Shown: piece by piece, positions 1 through 6,117 of the stretch
Numbering within the stretch: position 1 is the first letter of the stretch
Layout: the number at the start of each line of letters is the position of its first letter
NCBI RefSeq assembly: GCF_001898805.1
Contig: NZ_MKVJ01000004.1
Span: 1-39,210 of the forward strand
DNA from: Leifsonia sp. 71-9
Lineage (GTDB): Bacteria; Actinomycetota; Actinomycetes; Actinomycetales; Microbacteriaceae
DNA length: 39,210 nucleotides
Reading direction: 5' to 3'
Position numbers and translations under genes: made by a program
Notes under the pieces: generated by a model
Databases searched by the model: none
What the model was told of the DNA's origin: nothing
The model's input: the letters and a program-made list of their open reading frames with translations, nothing else

Positions 1-55
1 TTCCGTGTCGTCTTTGGATGCGACACCGCATGGGCGGCCGCGGCACTTGCGCCGA

Positions 56-805
56 TCATGCCGCCTTCTCCAGCTCGAGGACGTCCCGGGCGATCATCAG
101 CAATCGCTTGGCGGTCGCGATCCGGGCTCGCGCCGATCCGGGATGGATGTGGAGAGTAGCTGCGATGGTGTCTGCGTCGTCGCCGATCATCTCGGCGACT
201 TCCCGAAAACCGCCGGTCTCGGGCACGCAGGACACGATCACCGAACCGGTCATTGGCAGTCCCGCATCCGCGGCTGCAAGGGCGGCGAGCACGGTTCGTG
301 CGGTCTGGCACACCCGCTCGCGGATCGTGCGGACACCGCGCTTGGACAGCTGGTGGGCTTCTGCCACCCGCTCGGCGTCGCCGTCGGCCAGGCTCAGGTC
401 GCTCATCACGTGCCAGTCGGATGCGCCGACGTAATCGGCGACCAGCACCATCCACCGGTGCGCGTCAAAGCGGCGAATCATCGCCTCGAGCGGGTCGATG
501 TCCGATTCGGACTCCACGTCGACGTCGACAGTGACGTCGTCCGTCGGGCCATACTTCCGCTCGATCTCCCGGAGCACGACGTGACGGGTGATGCCGAAGA
601 CGAAGGCGTGTGGTGACCCCCGCTCCGGGTCGTACGTGGAGGATCGGTGCCAGACCGTCTCCCGGGCGACTTGCAGAACGGCGTCGACCTCATTCGGCCA
701 GCCGCGCAATTGAAAGCGGACGTACGGTCGCAACGTGTCGACTTCACGGAGCAACTCCGTGAGAAGAGCATCCGTCCGCGAGCGGACTTGGGTTCCTCCA
801 GCCAC
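56..805 (-). CDS. Sigma-70-like protein with two region-4-like modules
   Basis: The 249-residue product resembles extracytoplasmic-function-type RNA polymerase sigma factors. Residues about 25-85 look like sigma region 2 (core-binding and -10-binding helices; note TYDPERGSPHAFVFGITR at about 57-74). An acidic linker follows (about 90-105), then a region-4-like helix-turn-helix at about 136-176. A second, similar helix-turn-helix lies at about 198-242 (AEMIGDDADTIAATL with a basic recognition helix), which is unusual. The start is GTG at 805, with GGAAGG about ten bases upstream. It is the last gene of a minus-strand run after the Xis-like protein and the Cys-X-X-Cys microprotein, so it probably belongs to the integrated element. 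It may act as an element-specific sigma or a DNA-binding regulator. I see no anti-sigma gene. Family assignment is from sequence resemblance only. Confidence 0.75.
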   Translation of the reverse strand: MAGGTQVRSRTDALLTELLREVDTLRPYVRFQLRGWPNEVDAVLQVARETVWHRSSTYDPERGSPHAFVFGITRHVVLREIERKYGPTDDVTVDVDVESESDIDPLEAMIRRFDAHRWMVLVADYVGASDWHVMSDLSLADGDAERVAEAHQLSKRGVRTIRERVCQTARTVLAALAAADAGLPMTGSVIVSCVPETGGFREVAEMIGDDADTIAATLHIHPGSARARIATAKRLLMIARDVLELEKAA

Positions 806-1179
806 GAGATCACAACCTTCCTTGCATGGAAGTGGCTACTGCGAAGGACCGGGTTCGAGCCGGGGACGGCTCGTCAGAACAGGGCTATGTCAGCGCGAAT
901 GGGCGCGCAGGAGCCCTCCTTGGATTAGGAAGGTTGGATGTTCCGAGCTGCGCCGGGGATATGGGCTTCGGGGCGGCGCGCCCGGATTCGATGGTGGAGT
1001 GGCGACCTCGACTCTGAAGTTGGGGAGTCTCAGCCACGACGCGTCACCGCCGCCCTGACCCGCTTAGCGAGGCCAGCGATACGGTGAAGAGGGTAAGAAT
1101 CAGCCGCTCCATTTGGTGCTGCACGCTACCCCCGAACAGGGGTGACACCTCGGCGGCACGCCGGGGTGTACCAGCTGTT
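806..1179. other. Gap with no convincing gene; one leader hairpin
   Basis: This 374-base stretch lies between the microprotein and the sigma-like gene, both on the minus strand. Open frames on either strand lack Shine-Dalgarno support and have no recognisable domain. On the minus strand, a perfect 7-bp stem with a 4-base loop (positions 856-873, CGAGCCG arm) lies about 50 bases upstream of the sigma-like start codon and could act as an attenuator or processing site. A G+C-rich palindrome lies near 970-985. I see no promoter that I would defend. Confidence 0.4.
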
Positions 1180-1329
1180 CTACTGACAGCTTCCGCACTT
1201 CAGATCGTCCATCGGATCCACCGGGACGAGGTATCCATCCACGAAGTCCTGAATGACGCCGGGAGGCTCTGTCGACGGCTCGACTACGCGTATGCTCCGG
1301 TCCTCGTCTGCGCGCTCGCTTCCAGCCAT
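1180..1329 (-). CDS. Small acidic protein with C-terminal Cys-X-X-Cys
   Basis: A 49-codon open frame was found by reading the minus strand by eye. It starts with ATG at 1329, behind a strong Shine-Dalgarno (GGAGGT, about six bases upstream), and overlaps the 3' end of the Xis-like gene by 46 bases in another frame, so translation may be coupled. The product is acidic. After a polar N-terminus it carries DGYLVPVDPMDDLKCGSCQ at its end, with cysteines at the fifth- and second-last residues. There is no signal peptide or membrane segment. I do not know its function. The Cys-X-X-Cys tail could bind metal, form a disulfide, or be the core of a modified peptide, but no modification enzyme is in view. 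The sigma-like gene lies downstream on the same strand. Confidence 0.6.
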   Translation of the reverse strand: MAGSERADEDRSIRVVEPSTEPPGVIQDFVDGYLVPVDPMDDLKCGSCQ

Positions 1330-1481
1330 GCCAACACCTCCGTCCGCTTGTAGAGCACAGTGCGCGGGGTCGGCTTATAGAAGCGCGGGCCCTTACCGTG
1401 ATACCGGAGCTGGGCAAGCGCTGCGATGGACAGCCCAGTGAGCTCAACCACCTCAGCAGGCTGAATGAATTCTCCTGTCAT
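1284..1481 (-). CDS. AlpA/Xis-type winged-helix DNA-binding protein
   Basis: The product is 65 residues from the ATG at 1481, chosen because GGAGGAG lies five to ten bases upstream. A longer frame reaching 1559 would run through the promoter region and is not supported. The fold resembles the MerR-like helix-turn-helix of excisionases and AlpA regulators: VVELTGLSIAALAQLRYHG, followed by a wing (GPRFYKPTPRTVLYKR) and a final helix (EVLAWLEA). Such proteins bend DNA at attachment sites or switch on excision. Its position next to and divergent from an XRE repressor, with an integrase beyond, fits an excisionase or control role. Expression probably starts from the minus-strand promoter at 1531-1559, which lies among operator-like repeats. 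Confidence 0.75.
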   Translation of the reverse strand: MTGEFIQPAEVVELTGLSIAALAQLRYHGKGPRFYKPTPRTVLYKRTEVLAWLEASAQTRTGAYA

Positions 1482-1494
1482 CTCATCTCCTCCG

Positions 1495-1584
1495 TTTCGA
1501 CAACTCAGGAGTGCTGCAATTGTTGAAACGACCATAGCAACAATTCCACGACTTGACAACAGAAATGGGGATAGGCTGTCGAAA
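1495..1584. promoter_or_regulatory. Operator-like repeat cluster in the divergent control region
   Basis: The nonamer TTGTYGAAA and its reverse complement recur: TTTCGACAA at 1495-1503, TTGTTGAAA at 1520-1528 and CTGTCGAAA at 1576-1584. The last overlaps the start codon of the XRE gene. The inverted repeat AATTGTTG/CAACAATT (1518-1525, 1538-1545) spans the minus-strand -10. For the plus strand, TAGGCT at 1572-1577 lies six bases before the ATG at 1584, and no Shine-Dalgarno is present, so the XRE mRNA is probably leaderless. The layout suggests a small phage-like switch with the XRE protein as repressor; that is inference. Confidence 0.5.
1531..1559 (-). promoter_or_regulatory. Promoter for the Xis-like gene
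   Basis: On the minus strand, TTGTCA (1559-1554) and TATGGT (1536-1531) are separated by exactly 17 bases. This is a good sigma-70-type -35/-10 pair. The start of transcription would fall near 1524, inside an inverted repeat (AATTGTTG at 1518-1525 against CAACAATT at 1538-1545), so a repressor bound there would block it. Confidence 0.6.
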
Positions 1585-2165
1585 TGGCAGACTTCCGATC
1601 TGAGACCAGCATCGGCGCGCGCATCAGATTGGCGCGACGTGAACGTGGATTTCGCACGACGAGCGACCTAGCAGAGGCGATTCCGGGCGGGAACATCACC
1701 CCCGCGATCCTGGAGAACATCGAATCCGGCCGGAAGGCCGACATCAGCGTCAGCCAGCTCTTGAATATCGCCCGGGGGCTCGATGTGCCGATCAGTATGC
1801 TGCTCTCGCCCATCGGACGGCCCGACGCCAAACTCGACCTGCAGAATCTCGGCGAGGACTTCGACGGAATGACCGTGACCGAATTCGATTGCTGGCTTTC
1901 AGCGACCCCATCGAGTTCGTATCGGCCTCGATCGGCCGCCGAACGCGTGGACATCTCCATCCTGAACTCGCTTCGCCAGCTCGGGACCCTTCGACGTGAG
2001 TTTGACCGCCTTCGGATCGTTCGCGACGTCGGAGCGGCGTCCGGAGACTCCGATCTCACATTCGACTCAAGCGTCGAGGCACGCCTGGAACTGGTCGAGC
2101 GCGAACTGGAGCGCGTCGCAGCGCTTCTCACCTCCGCGGGCATCGAAGAGGTGGCAGCACCCTAA
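1584..2165 (+). CDS. XRE-family repressor-like regulator
   Basis: The 193-residue product has an N-terminal XRE/lambda-Cro-type helix-turn-helix at about 9-68 (ARIRLARRERGF, then AILENIESGRKADISVSQL). A longer C-terminal part of unknown fold contains a helical stretch near the end (ARLELVERELERVAAL) that could mediate dimerisation. It lies directly upstream of the integrase (12 bases between stop and start) and divergent from the Xis-like gene. This is the usual layout of a master repressor in an integrative element. The ATG at 1584 has no Shine-Dalgarno but sits seven bases after a -10-like TAGGCT, consistent with leaderless translation. It probably binds the repeats at 1495-1584 and controls itself as well as xis; this is inferred from position. 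Confidence 0.8.
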   Translation: MADFRSETSIGARIRLARRERGFRTTSDLAEAIPGGNITPAILENIESGRKADISVSQLLNIARGLDVPISMLLSPIGRPDAKLDLQNLGEDFDGMTVTEFDCWLSATPSSSYRPRSAAERVDISILNSLRQLGTLRREFDRLRIVRDVGAASGDSDLTFDSSVEARLELVERELERVAALLTSAGIEEVAAP

Positions 2166-2177
2166 GAGGAGGGCGAG

Positions 2178-3326
2178 ATGGGCAGCGTTCTGTCATACGA
2201 GTCGGCTGGTGGCCGACGTTATCGCGTCATGTACCGCACCCCTGACCACCGTCAGACCACGAAGCGCGGATTCAAGACGAAGCGTGAAGCCGAGCTCTAC
2301 CTCGCCACAGTCGAGACGAACAAGGCGCGCGGCGAGTACATCGATGCAAGTGCGGCGAGGGTGACCATCGCATCGCTCGGAGTTGAGTGGCTAGCCAACC
2401 AGACTCACCTCAAACCGTCCTCGCTCCGACCGCTCGAGATCGCATGGCGACTCCAGGTTGAGCCGCGCTGGGGACGCGTCCCCGTCGGTGACGTACGACA
2501 CTCGGATGTCCAGGCCTGGGTAACATCTTTGAGCGCAGAAAGGTCGGCGACGACCGTCTTGCGGGCGTTCGGTGTGCTTGCCGGAATCCTGGACATCGCC
2601 GTAAAGGACCGGCGCGTGCCGGTCAACGTAGCCCGCGGATCGCGATTGCCCCGTAAGGTTCCGCGCGCGCACCGGTACCTCACCCATCAACAGGTTCACG
2701 ACCTCGCCTACGCCAGCGGCAAACACGAACCCCTCGTTCTCCTACTGGCTTACACCGGCCTTCGCTGGGGCGAAGTCATCGCCCTCCGCGTGCGCGACGT
2801 CGACTTCACTCGCCGCCGACTCGCCATCTCGGAAAACGCGGTAGAGGTTGGTCCTGCCACCATCGTCGGAACTCCGAAGAGTCATAAGCGTAGGTCGGTG
2901 CCGTTCCCGGCATTCCTCATCGACGCGCTGGCCGGCGCAGCCGCAGGCAAGGAGCCGAACGACCTGCTGTTTTCCGGCCGGTTCGGTGAGCACATGAAGC
3001 GAGCCACACGGGGTCAACGGACATGGTTCAAGAGCGCACTCGACAGGGCCGGCCTTGACCCGATGACCGTCCACGACCTGCGGCACACCGCCGCCAGCCT
3101 CGCCGTGAGCGCGGGAGCCAACGTGAAGGCGGTCCAAAGGATGCTCGGCCACGCCTCAGCCGCGATGACGCTGGACGTCTACGCGGACCTCTTCGATGAC
3201 GACCTGGACGCGGTAGCTGAAGCTCTGGACGGCGCAGCCAGACGGTCTGTGGCACGACCGCATCTCGCGGAGCGTCAGTCTTCAGTGGTGAGCAGACCAG
3301 TAAGCGCCGCCAACGTATTTAGCTAG
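2178..3326 (+). CDS. Tyrosine-family site-specific integrase
   Basis: The 382-residue protein is full length for a phage/ICE integrase. Residues about 10-60 form an arm-type DNA-binding domain, about 65-150 the SAM-like core-binding domain, and about 165-345 the catalytic domain. The active-site set is visible: Arg196 (TGLRWGEV), Lys234 (TPKSHKRRSVP), His299 and Arg302 (HDLRH), His325 (MLGHAS) and the nucleophile Tyr335 (LDVYADLF). The start is ATG at 2178 behind GAGGAGGGCG, and the gene follows the XRE gene by 12 bases, so the two are likely co-transcribed. The gene points at the 3' end of tRNA-Ser 345 bases downstream, the typical target of this family. The enzyme looks intact and should be active. 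Its 3' end overlaps a convergent small membrane-protein frame. Confidence 0.95.
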   Translation: MGSVLSYESAGGRRYRVMYRTPDHRQTTKRGFKTKREAELYLATVETNKARGEYIDASAARVTIASLGVEWLANQTHLKPSSLRPLEIAWRLQVEPRWGRVPVGDVRHSDVQAWVTSLSAERSATTVLRAFGVLAGILDIAVKDRRVPVNVARGSRLPRKVPRAHRYLTHQQVHDLAYASGKHEPLVLLLAYTGLRWGEVIALRVRDVDFTRRRLAISENAVEVGPATIVGTPKSHKRRSVPFPAFLIDALAGAAAGKEPNDLLFSGRFGEHMKRATRGQRTWFKSALDRAGLDPMTVHDLRHTAASLAVSAGANVKAVQRMLGHASAAMTLDVYADLFDDDLDAVAEALDGAARRSVARPHLAERQSSVVSRPVSAANVFS

Positions 3327-3488
3327 CTTGCCCAATCCTTTGACGCCGGCCCCTAGGACAACGACAGCGAGCACGAAAACGAACCACGGATAGGCGATGA
3401 CGTCTGCCACGATCGCGTTCCAGATCATGACGATCGCTTCCCACCTGGCAGCGCGCCACGTATCGAGAAGCCAGCCGACATCGATCAT
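3282..3488 (-). CDS. Small putative membrane protein
   Basis: The frame runs toward the integrase gene and overlaps its 3' end by 45 bases. The reading frame is open from 3566. I give the start at the ATG at 3488 (product about 68 residues), but 3524 and 3428 are also possible; none has a convincing Shine-Dalgarno, and the one at 3428 has the best (GGTGGGAAG). The visible feature is one strong hydrophobic segment (AYPWFVFVLAVVVLGAGV) followed by a short basic tail (KGLGKLAKY). I do not recognise a family. It lies between integrase and attachment site, a common place for small cargo or hitchhiker genes. It may not be expressed. Confidence 0.4.
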   Translation of the reverse strand: MIDVGWLLDTWRAARWEAIVMIWNAIVADVIAYPWFVFVLAVVVLGAGVKGLGKLAKYVGGAYWSAHH

Positions 3489-3578
3489 GTCAACATTGAA
3501 GCGGTAGCCGCTGACAATCGGCATGTGCGACGCCCGCGATCGCAGAAAGAGGCCCCGGATCACCACCTCGCGGCGGCG

Positions 3579-3599
3579 TTTGTTGTCAGTTTGTTGTCA
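3579..3599. repeat. Two tandem TTTGTTGTCA repeats near the attachment site
   Basis: The decamer TTTGTTGTCA occurs at 3579-3588 and 3590-3599, one helical turn apart and about 72 bases from the tRNA 3' end. The core TGTTGTCA also occurs inverted at 1554-1561, over the -35 box of the Xis-like promoter. Arm-type binding sites of tyrosine integrases often look like this, but no binding data can be read from sequence. Confidence 0.45.
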
Positions 3600-3629
3600 A
3601 ATCGAGCGCCGCAGGTCTGGCGACAAAGA

Positions 3630-3658
3630 CTCGATCCCAGTGATTTACTGGGATCGAG
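3630..3658 (-). terminator. Hairpin terminator behind tRNA-Ser
   Basis: A perfect 12-bp stem (CTCGATCCCAGT at 3630-3641 and its complement at 3647-3658) closes a 5-base loop. In the tRNA direction it is followed by TCTTTGT, a short T-rich run. It starts 13 bases beyond the tRNA 3' CCA. If the integrase inserted the element into the tRNA 3' end, this terminator lies on the element side. Confidence 0.65.
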
Positions 3659-3670
3659 GCGCCCATTCTT

Positions 3671-3758
3671 TGGCGGAGGGCGTGGGATTCGAACCCACGA
3701 GACATTTCTGCCCACCAGTTTTCAAGACTGGCTCCATCGGCCGCTCGGACAGCCCTCC
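3671..3758 (-). tRNA. tRNA-Ser (anticodon TGA)
   Basis: The gene reads on the minus strand from 3758 to 3671. The acceptor stem pairs GGAGGGC (5') with GCCCTCC (3'), followed by discriminator G and an encoded CCA. The anticodon arm is CCAGT-CTTGAAA-ACTGG with anticodon TGA, which reads UCA and related serine codons. A long variable arm between anticodon and T arms marks it as a class II tRNA. The T arm has GTGGGTTCGAATCCCAC. Its 3' half is the probable attachment site of the integrase at 2178-3326; the matching second copy must lie outside the window. Confidence 0.97.
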
Positions 3759-3783
3759 TGGCGCCGGAGACCGGCGTCGCCCG

Positions 3784-3789
3784 ATTCTA
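3784..3789 (-). promoter_or_regulatory. Likely -10 box of tRNA-Ser
   Basis: TAGAAT on the minus strand (3789-3784) lies about 26 bases upstream of the mature tRNA 5' end, a normal leader length. No clear -35 box is visible 16-18 bases further upstream, where the terminator-like palindrome of the preceding gene begins. Confidence 0.45.
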
Positions 3790-3801
3790 CCGAACGCCGA
3801 A

Positions 3802-3851
3802 GTTCACGTTGTTGCGTTCATTCCGCCCGGAATGAGCGCAACGTCGTGAAC
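3802..3851 (-). terminator. Long imperfect hairpin after the LCP gene
   Basis: Two 23-base arms (3802-3824 and 3829-3851) pair at 20 of 23 positions around a 4-base loop (GCCC). The hairpin starts 14 bases after the LCP stop codon and precedes the tRNA promoter, so it probably ends LCP transcription. No U-run follows on either side, so it may be factor-dependent or an RNA-stabilising end. Confidence 0.55.
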
Positions 3852-3864
3852 CTCGGCGGAGGGG

Positions 3865-5160
3865 TCAGTCCTGGAAGGGCTTCGAGCACGTGACCTCGGC
3901 GGCGGTCTGGCCGTGCACGTCCGAGGGGAGCGTGACGGAGCCGCCCGTGCCGGCGTCCGTGGAGCCCCCGCTCGTGCCACCGGTCGAGCCGTCGGCCGGA
4001 GCCTGGGTCGCCGGGTCGGTCGGAGCGGCCGGGGCCTGCGTCGCCGCGCCCCCGGCAGCCGCTTCCGAACCGATGCCGGTGTCGCCGGTGAGGGTGACGG
4101 GCTGGTCGTTCTTCAGCGCCGCCATCAGGGTGTCCGCCGCGTCGACCGTCGGGGCGACTCCGCCGTCCACGTAGTGGTTCGGGTACTGGACGAAGACGAC
4201 CTTGCTGACGTCGATGTCCTTGAGCGCCACGGCCATCGACGCGATGGTGGTGACGTTCTGGAGGCTGTCGGACAGCTTCATGTTGCCGACCACCGCCTTG
4301 GCCAGGCCGTAGACCTTCAGCGGGTTGGTCAGGGTGTCCGCGCTCTTGATCGTGCGGACGAGCGACGAGAGGAAGACCTGCTGGTTGCTGATGCGGCCGA
4401 GGTCGGAGCCGTCGCCGACGCCGTGGCGGGTGCGGAGGAACGCGAGCGCCTGCGAGCCCTCGAGCGTGTTGTCGCCGGCCTTCACGTCCAGGCCGGTGTA
4501 CGGGTCGTTGATGTCACCCGCGACGCAGACGGGGACGCCGCCGACCGCGTTCGACATCTCGATCACGCCGTCGAACTCGATGACGCCGGCGTAGGGGATG
4601 TCGAGGCCGGTGAGCTTCTCGACCGTGAGCACGGTGCAGGCCAGGCCGCCGTAGCTCAGCGAGCTGTTGATCTTCTGCCGACTCATCGCGTCGAAGCTGC
4701 CGCCCTTGGGGTCGGGGCACGACGGGATGGCGACGAACATGTCGCGCGGGAAGCTGATGACCGTGGCGTTCTTGTGGTCGGAGGAGACGTGGAGCACCAT
4801 CGTCACGTCGTTGAGCTCCTCGCCGCGGTCACCGTAGGCCGCGTTGCCGCCGCCGCTGTCGGAGCCGGCGAGGAGCACGTTGAACGCGCCGTCCATGGCG
4901 CCGACCTTGGGGACGACCGCGTTGCCCTTCTCGTCGACCAGGGTGACCGCCTTGTTTCCCGCGGCCGTGCCGCTGACGTCGAGGACGGCGTAGGCGGCGA
5001 CGCCCGCCGTCGAGACGCCGAGGACGGCGACCACGGTGACGAGCACGGCGAGGATCGTGCGGAACGGGTGGTGCTGCTTCAGCCGGCCGTGGCGGGCGAT
5101 GGTCGGTCCTGCGGACTTCTCCTGAGCACGCGCCTGAGCACGGGTCGGCACCTCGTTCAT
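3865..5160 (-). CDS. LytR-CpsA-Psr (LCP) family cell-wall glycopolymer transferase
   Basis: The 431-residue protein has a basic cytoplasmic N-terminus, one membrane helix at about 35-60 and an extracellular LCP domain at about 85-330. Family motifs include NVLLAGSDSG, VTMVLHVSSD, FPRDMFVAIP and the arginine-rich ALAFLRTRHGVGDGSDLGR. These proteins join wall teichoic acid, arabinogalactan or other undecaprenyl-linked glycopolymers to peptidoglycan. The C-terminal 90 residues are low-complexity Ala/Pro/Thr/Gly/Ser, ending in a segment with one cysteine (TCSKPFQD), probably a wall-spanning tail rather than a LytR_C domain. The start is ATG at 5160 with GGGGAG just upstream. The gene lies downstream of serS and the HAD phosphatase but is separated from them by a terminator, so it probably has its own promoter. 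Confidence 0.93.
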   Translation of the reverse strand: MNEVPTRAQARAQEKSAGPTIARHGRLKQHHPFRTILAVLVTVVAVLGVSTAGVAAYAVLDVSGTAAGNKAVTLVDEKGNAVVPKVGAMDGAFNVLLAGSDSGGGNAAYGDRGEELNDVTMVLHVSSDHKNATVISFPRDMFVAIPSCPDPKGGSFDAMSRQKINSSLSYGGLACTVLTVEKLTGLDIPYAGVIEFDGVIEMSNAVGGVPVCVAGDINDPYTGLDVKAGDNTLEGSQALAFLRTRHGVGDGSDLGRISNQQVFLSSLVRTIKSADTLTNPLKVYGLAKAVVGNMKLSDSLQNVTTIASMAVALKDIDVSKVVFVQYPNHYVDGGVAPTVDAADTLMAALKNDQPVTLTGDTGIGSEAAAGGAATQAPAAPTDPATQAPADGSTGGTSGGSTDAGTGGSVTLPSDVHGQTAAEVTCSKPFQD

Positions 5161-5270
5161 TCACTCCCCTTCACGGAAACGCAGCGGATCCGGCGCGGAA
5201 TCGCCGGGCACACTATCTCTCAGCTTCGCAGATCACCCTGGCAGAAATCTGGACGATGCGGGCGAAAGGG

Positions 5271-5299
5271 CTGATCGGGACGGGGAACGCCCCGATCAG
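5271..5299 (-). terminator. Terminator of the serS-HAD operon
   Basis: CTGATCGGG (5271-5279) and CCCGATCAG (5291-5299) form a perfect 9-bp stem that overlaps the HAD stop codon at 5296-5298. A short pyrimidine run (CCCTTTC) follows on the minus strand. It separates the HAD gene from the LCP gene. Confidence 0.6.
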
Positions 5300-6117
5300 A
5301 GGCTGGCGAGCAGCTCCGCCAGACCGTCTTCGACGACGGTGCCGACGACGCGGGAGGCGACCGCCTTGACCTCGTCCGGCGCCTGTCCCATCGCCGCGCC
5401 GACGCCCTGGGACGCGGCCCAGGTGAGCATGTCGATGTCGTTGCGACCGTCGCCGACCGCCACGACGTCGGAGAGCGGGATGTCGAGGGCGGCGCGCACG
5501 CGCTCGAGCGCGGTGGCCTTGTTGACGCCGTCCGGCGCGATGTCGAGCCACGCGGTCCAACCGATCGCGTAGCTGACCTTGTGCAGCCCCATCCGCTCCA
5601 CGATCGACAGGAACTGCTCCTCATCGTGCTGCGGAGAGACGACGACCACGCGGGTGGCGGGGTGGTCGGAGAGCTCCTCGAAGCTCACCTCTTCGGCGTT
5701 GACGAGCTCCCAGTCGGTCATGCCGGCGGTGTAGCGGCGGAAGCCGGTCGGGTCCTCCACCATGAAGCTGCCGCTGGGCAGGTGCGGCCGGATGGTGCGC
5801 AGCACCTCGGTCGGGTCGAAGGTCTCGACGAACTCGCGCCGGTATCCCTCGTCGGCGGTCTCGTCGCGGCGCATGGTGAGCGCGCCGTTCGCGCAGACGA
5901 CGAACTCGCTGTCGAGGCCGAAGGTCTCGTGGATGGGCCGCGCGGTCTCCCAGCTGCGGCCGGTGGCGAGCATCACCTCGTGACCGGCGGCCCGCGCGCG
6001 CGTCACCGCTTCGCGGACGGCCTGGCCGACCGTCTCGTCCTCGTGGATGAGCGTGCCGTCGACGTCGAGCGCGATGAGCAGGCGGCGGCCGGCGCCGTCG
6101 GGAGCGGAGGCGTTCAC
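5296..6117 (-). CDS. HAD-superfamily Cof-type phosphatase
   Basis: The 273-residue product is a type IIB (Cof-like) haloacid dehalogenase hydrolase. Motif I is LDVDGTLI with nucleophile and acid/base aspartates near residues 18-20. Motif II is ATGRS, motif III the lysine in NKATAL, and motif [12 protein letters not shown]. The region between motifs II and III is the substrate-choosing cap. Relatives dephosphorylate sugar phosphates, flavin or PLP intermediates; the substrate cannot be read here. The start is GTG at 6117, which overlaps the serS stop as GTGA (6114-6117), showing translational coupling in one operon. The open frame continues upstream of 6117 inside serS, but that part is out of frame with serS and not homologous to anything. 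Confidence 0.92.
   Translation of the reverse strand: MNASAPDGAGRRLLIALDVDGTLIHEDETVGQAVREAVTRARAAGHEVMLATGRSWETARPIHETFGLDSEFVVCANGALTMRRDETADEGYRREFVETFDPTEVLRTIRPHLPSGSFMVEDPTGFRRYTAGMTDWELVNAEEVSFEELSDHPATRVVVVSPQHDEEQFLSIVERMGLHKVSYAIGWTAWLDIAPDGVNKATALERVRAALDIPLSDVVAVGDGRNDIDMLTWAASQGVGAAMGQAPDEVKAVASRVVGTVVEDGLAELLASL

Noticed and set aside
851-866. T-arm-like GGTTCGAGCC as the second attachment site
   Set aside because: It resembles a generic tRNA T loop but does not match the tRNA-Ser 3' end, and no CCA or acceptor sequence follows. The true second site is probably outside the window.
3913-5274. A plus-strand open frame of 453 codons opposite the LCP gene
   Set aside because: The composition (Val/Asp/Arg/Ala repeats) is that of an antisense shadow, and the minus-strand protein is a clear LCP enzyme.
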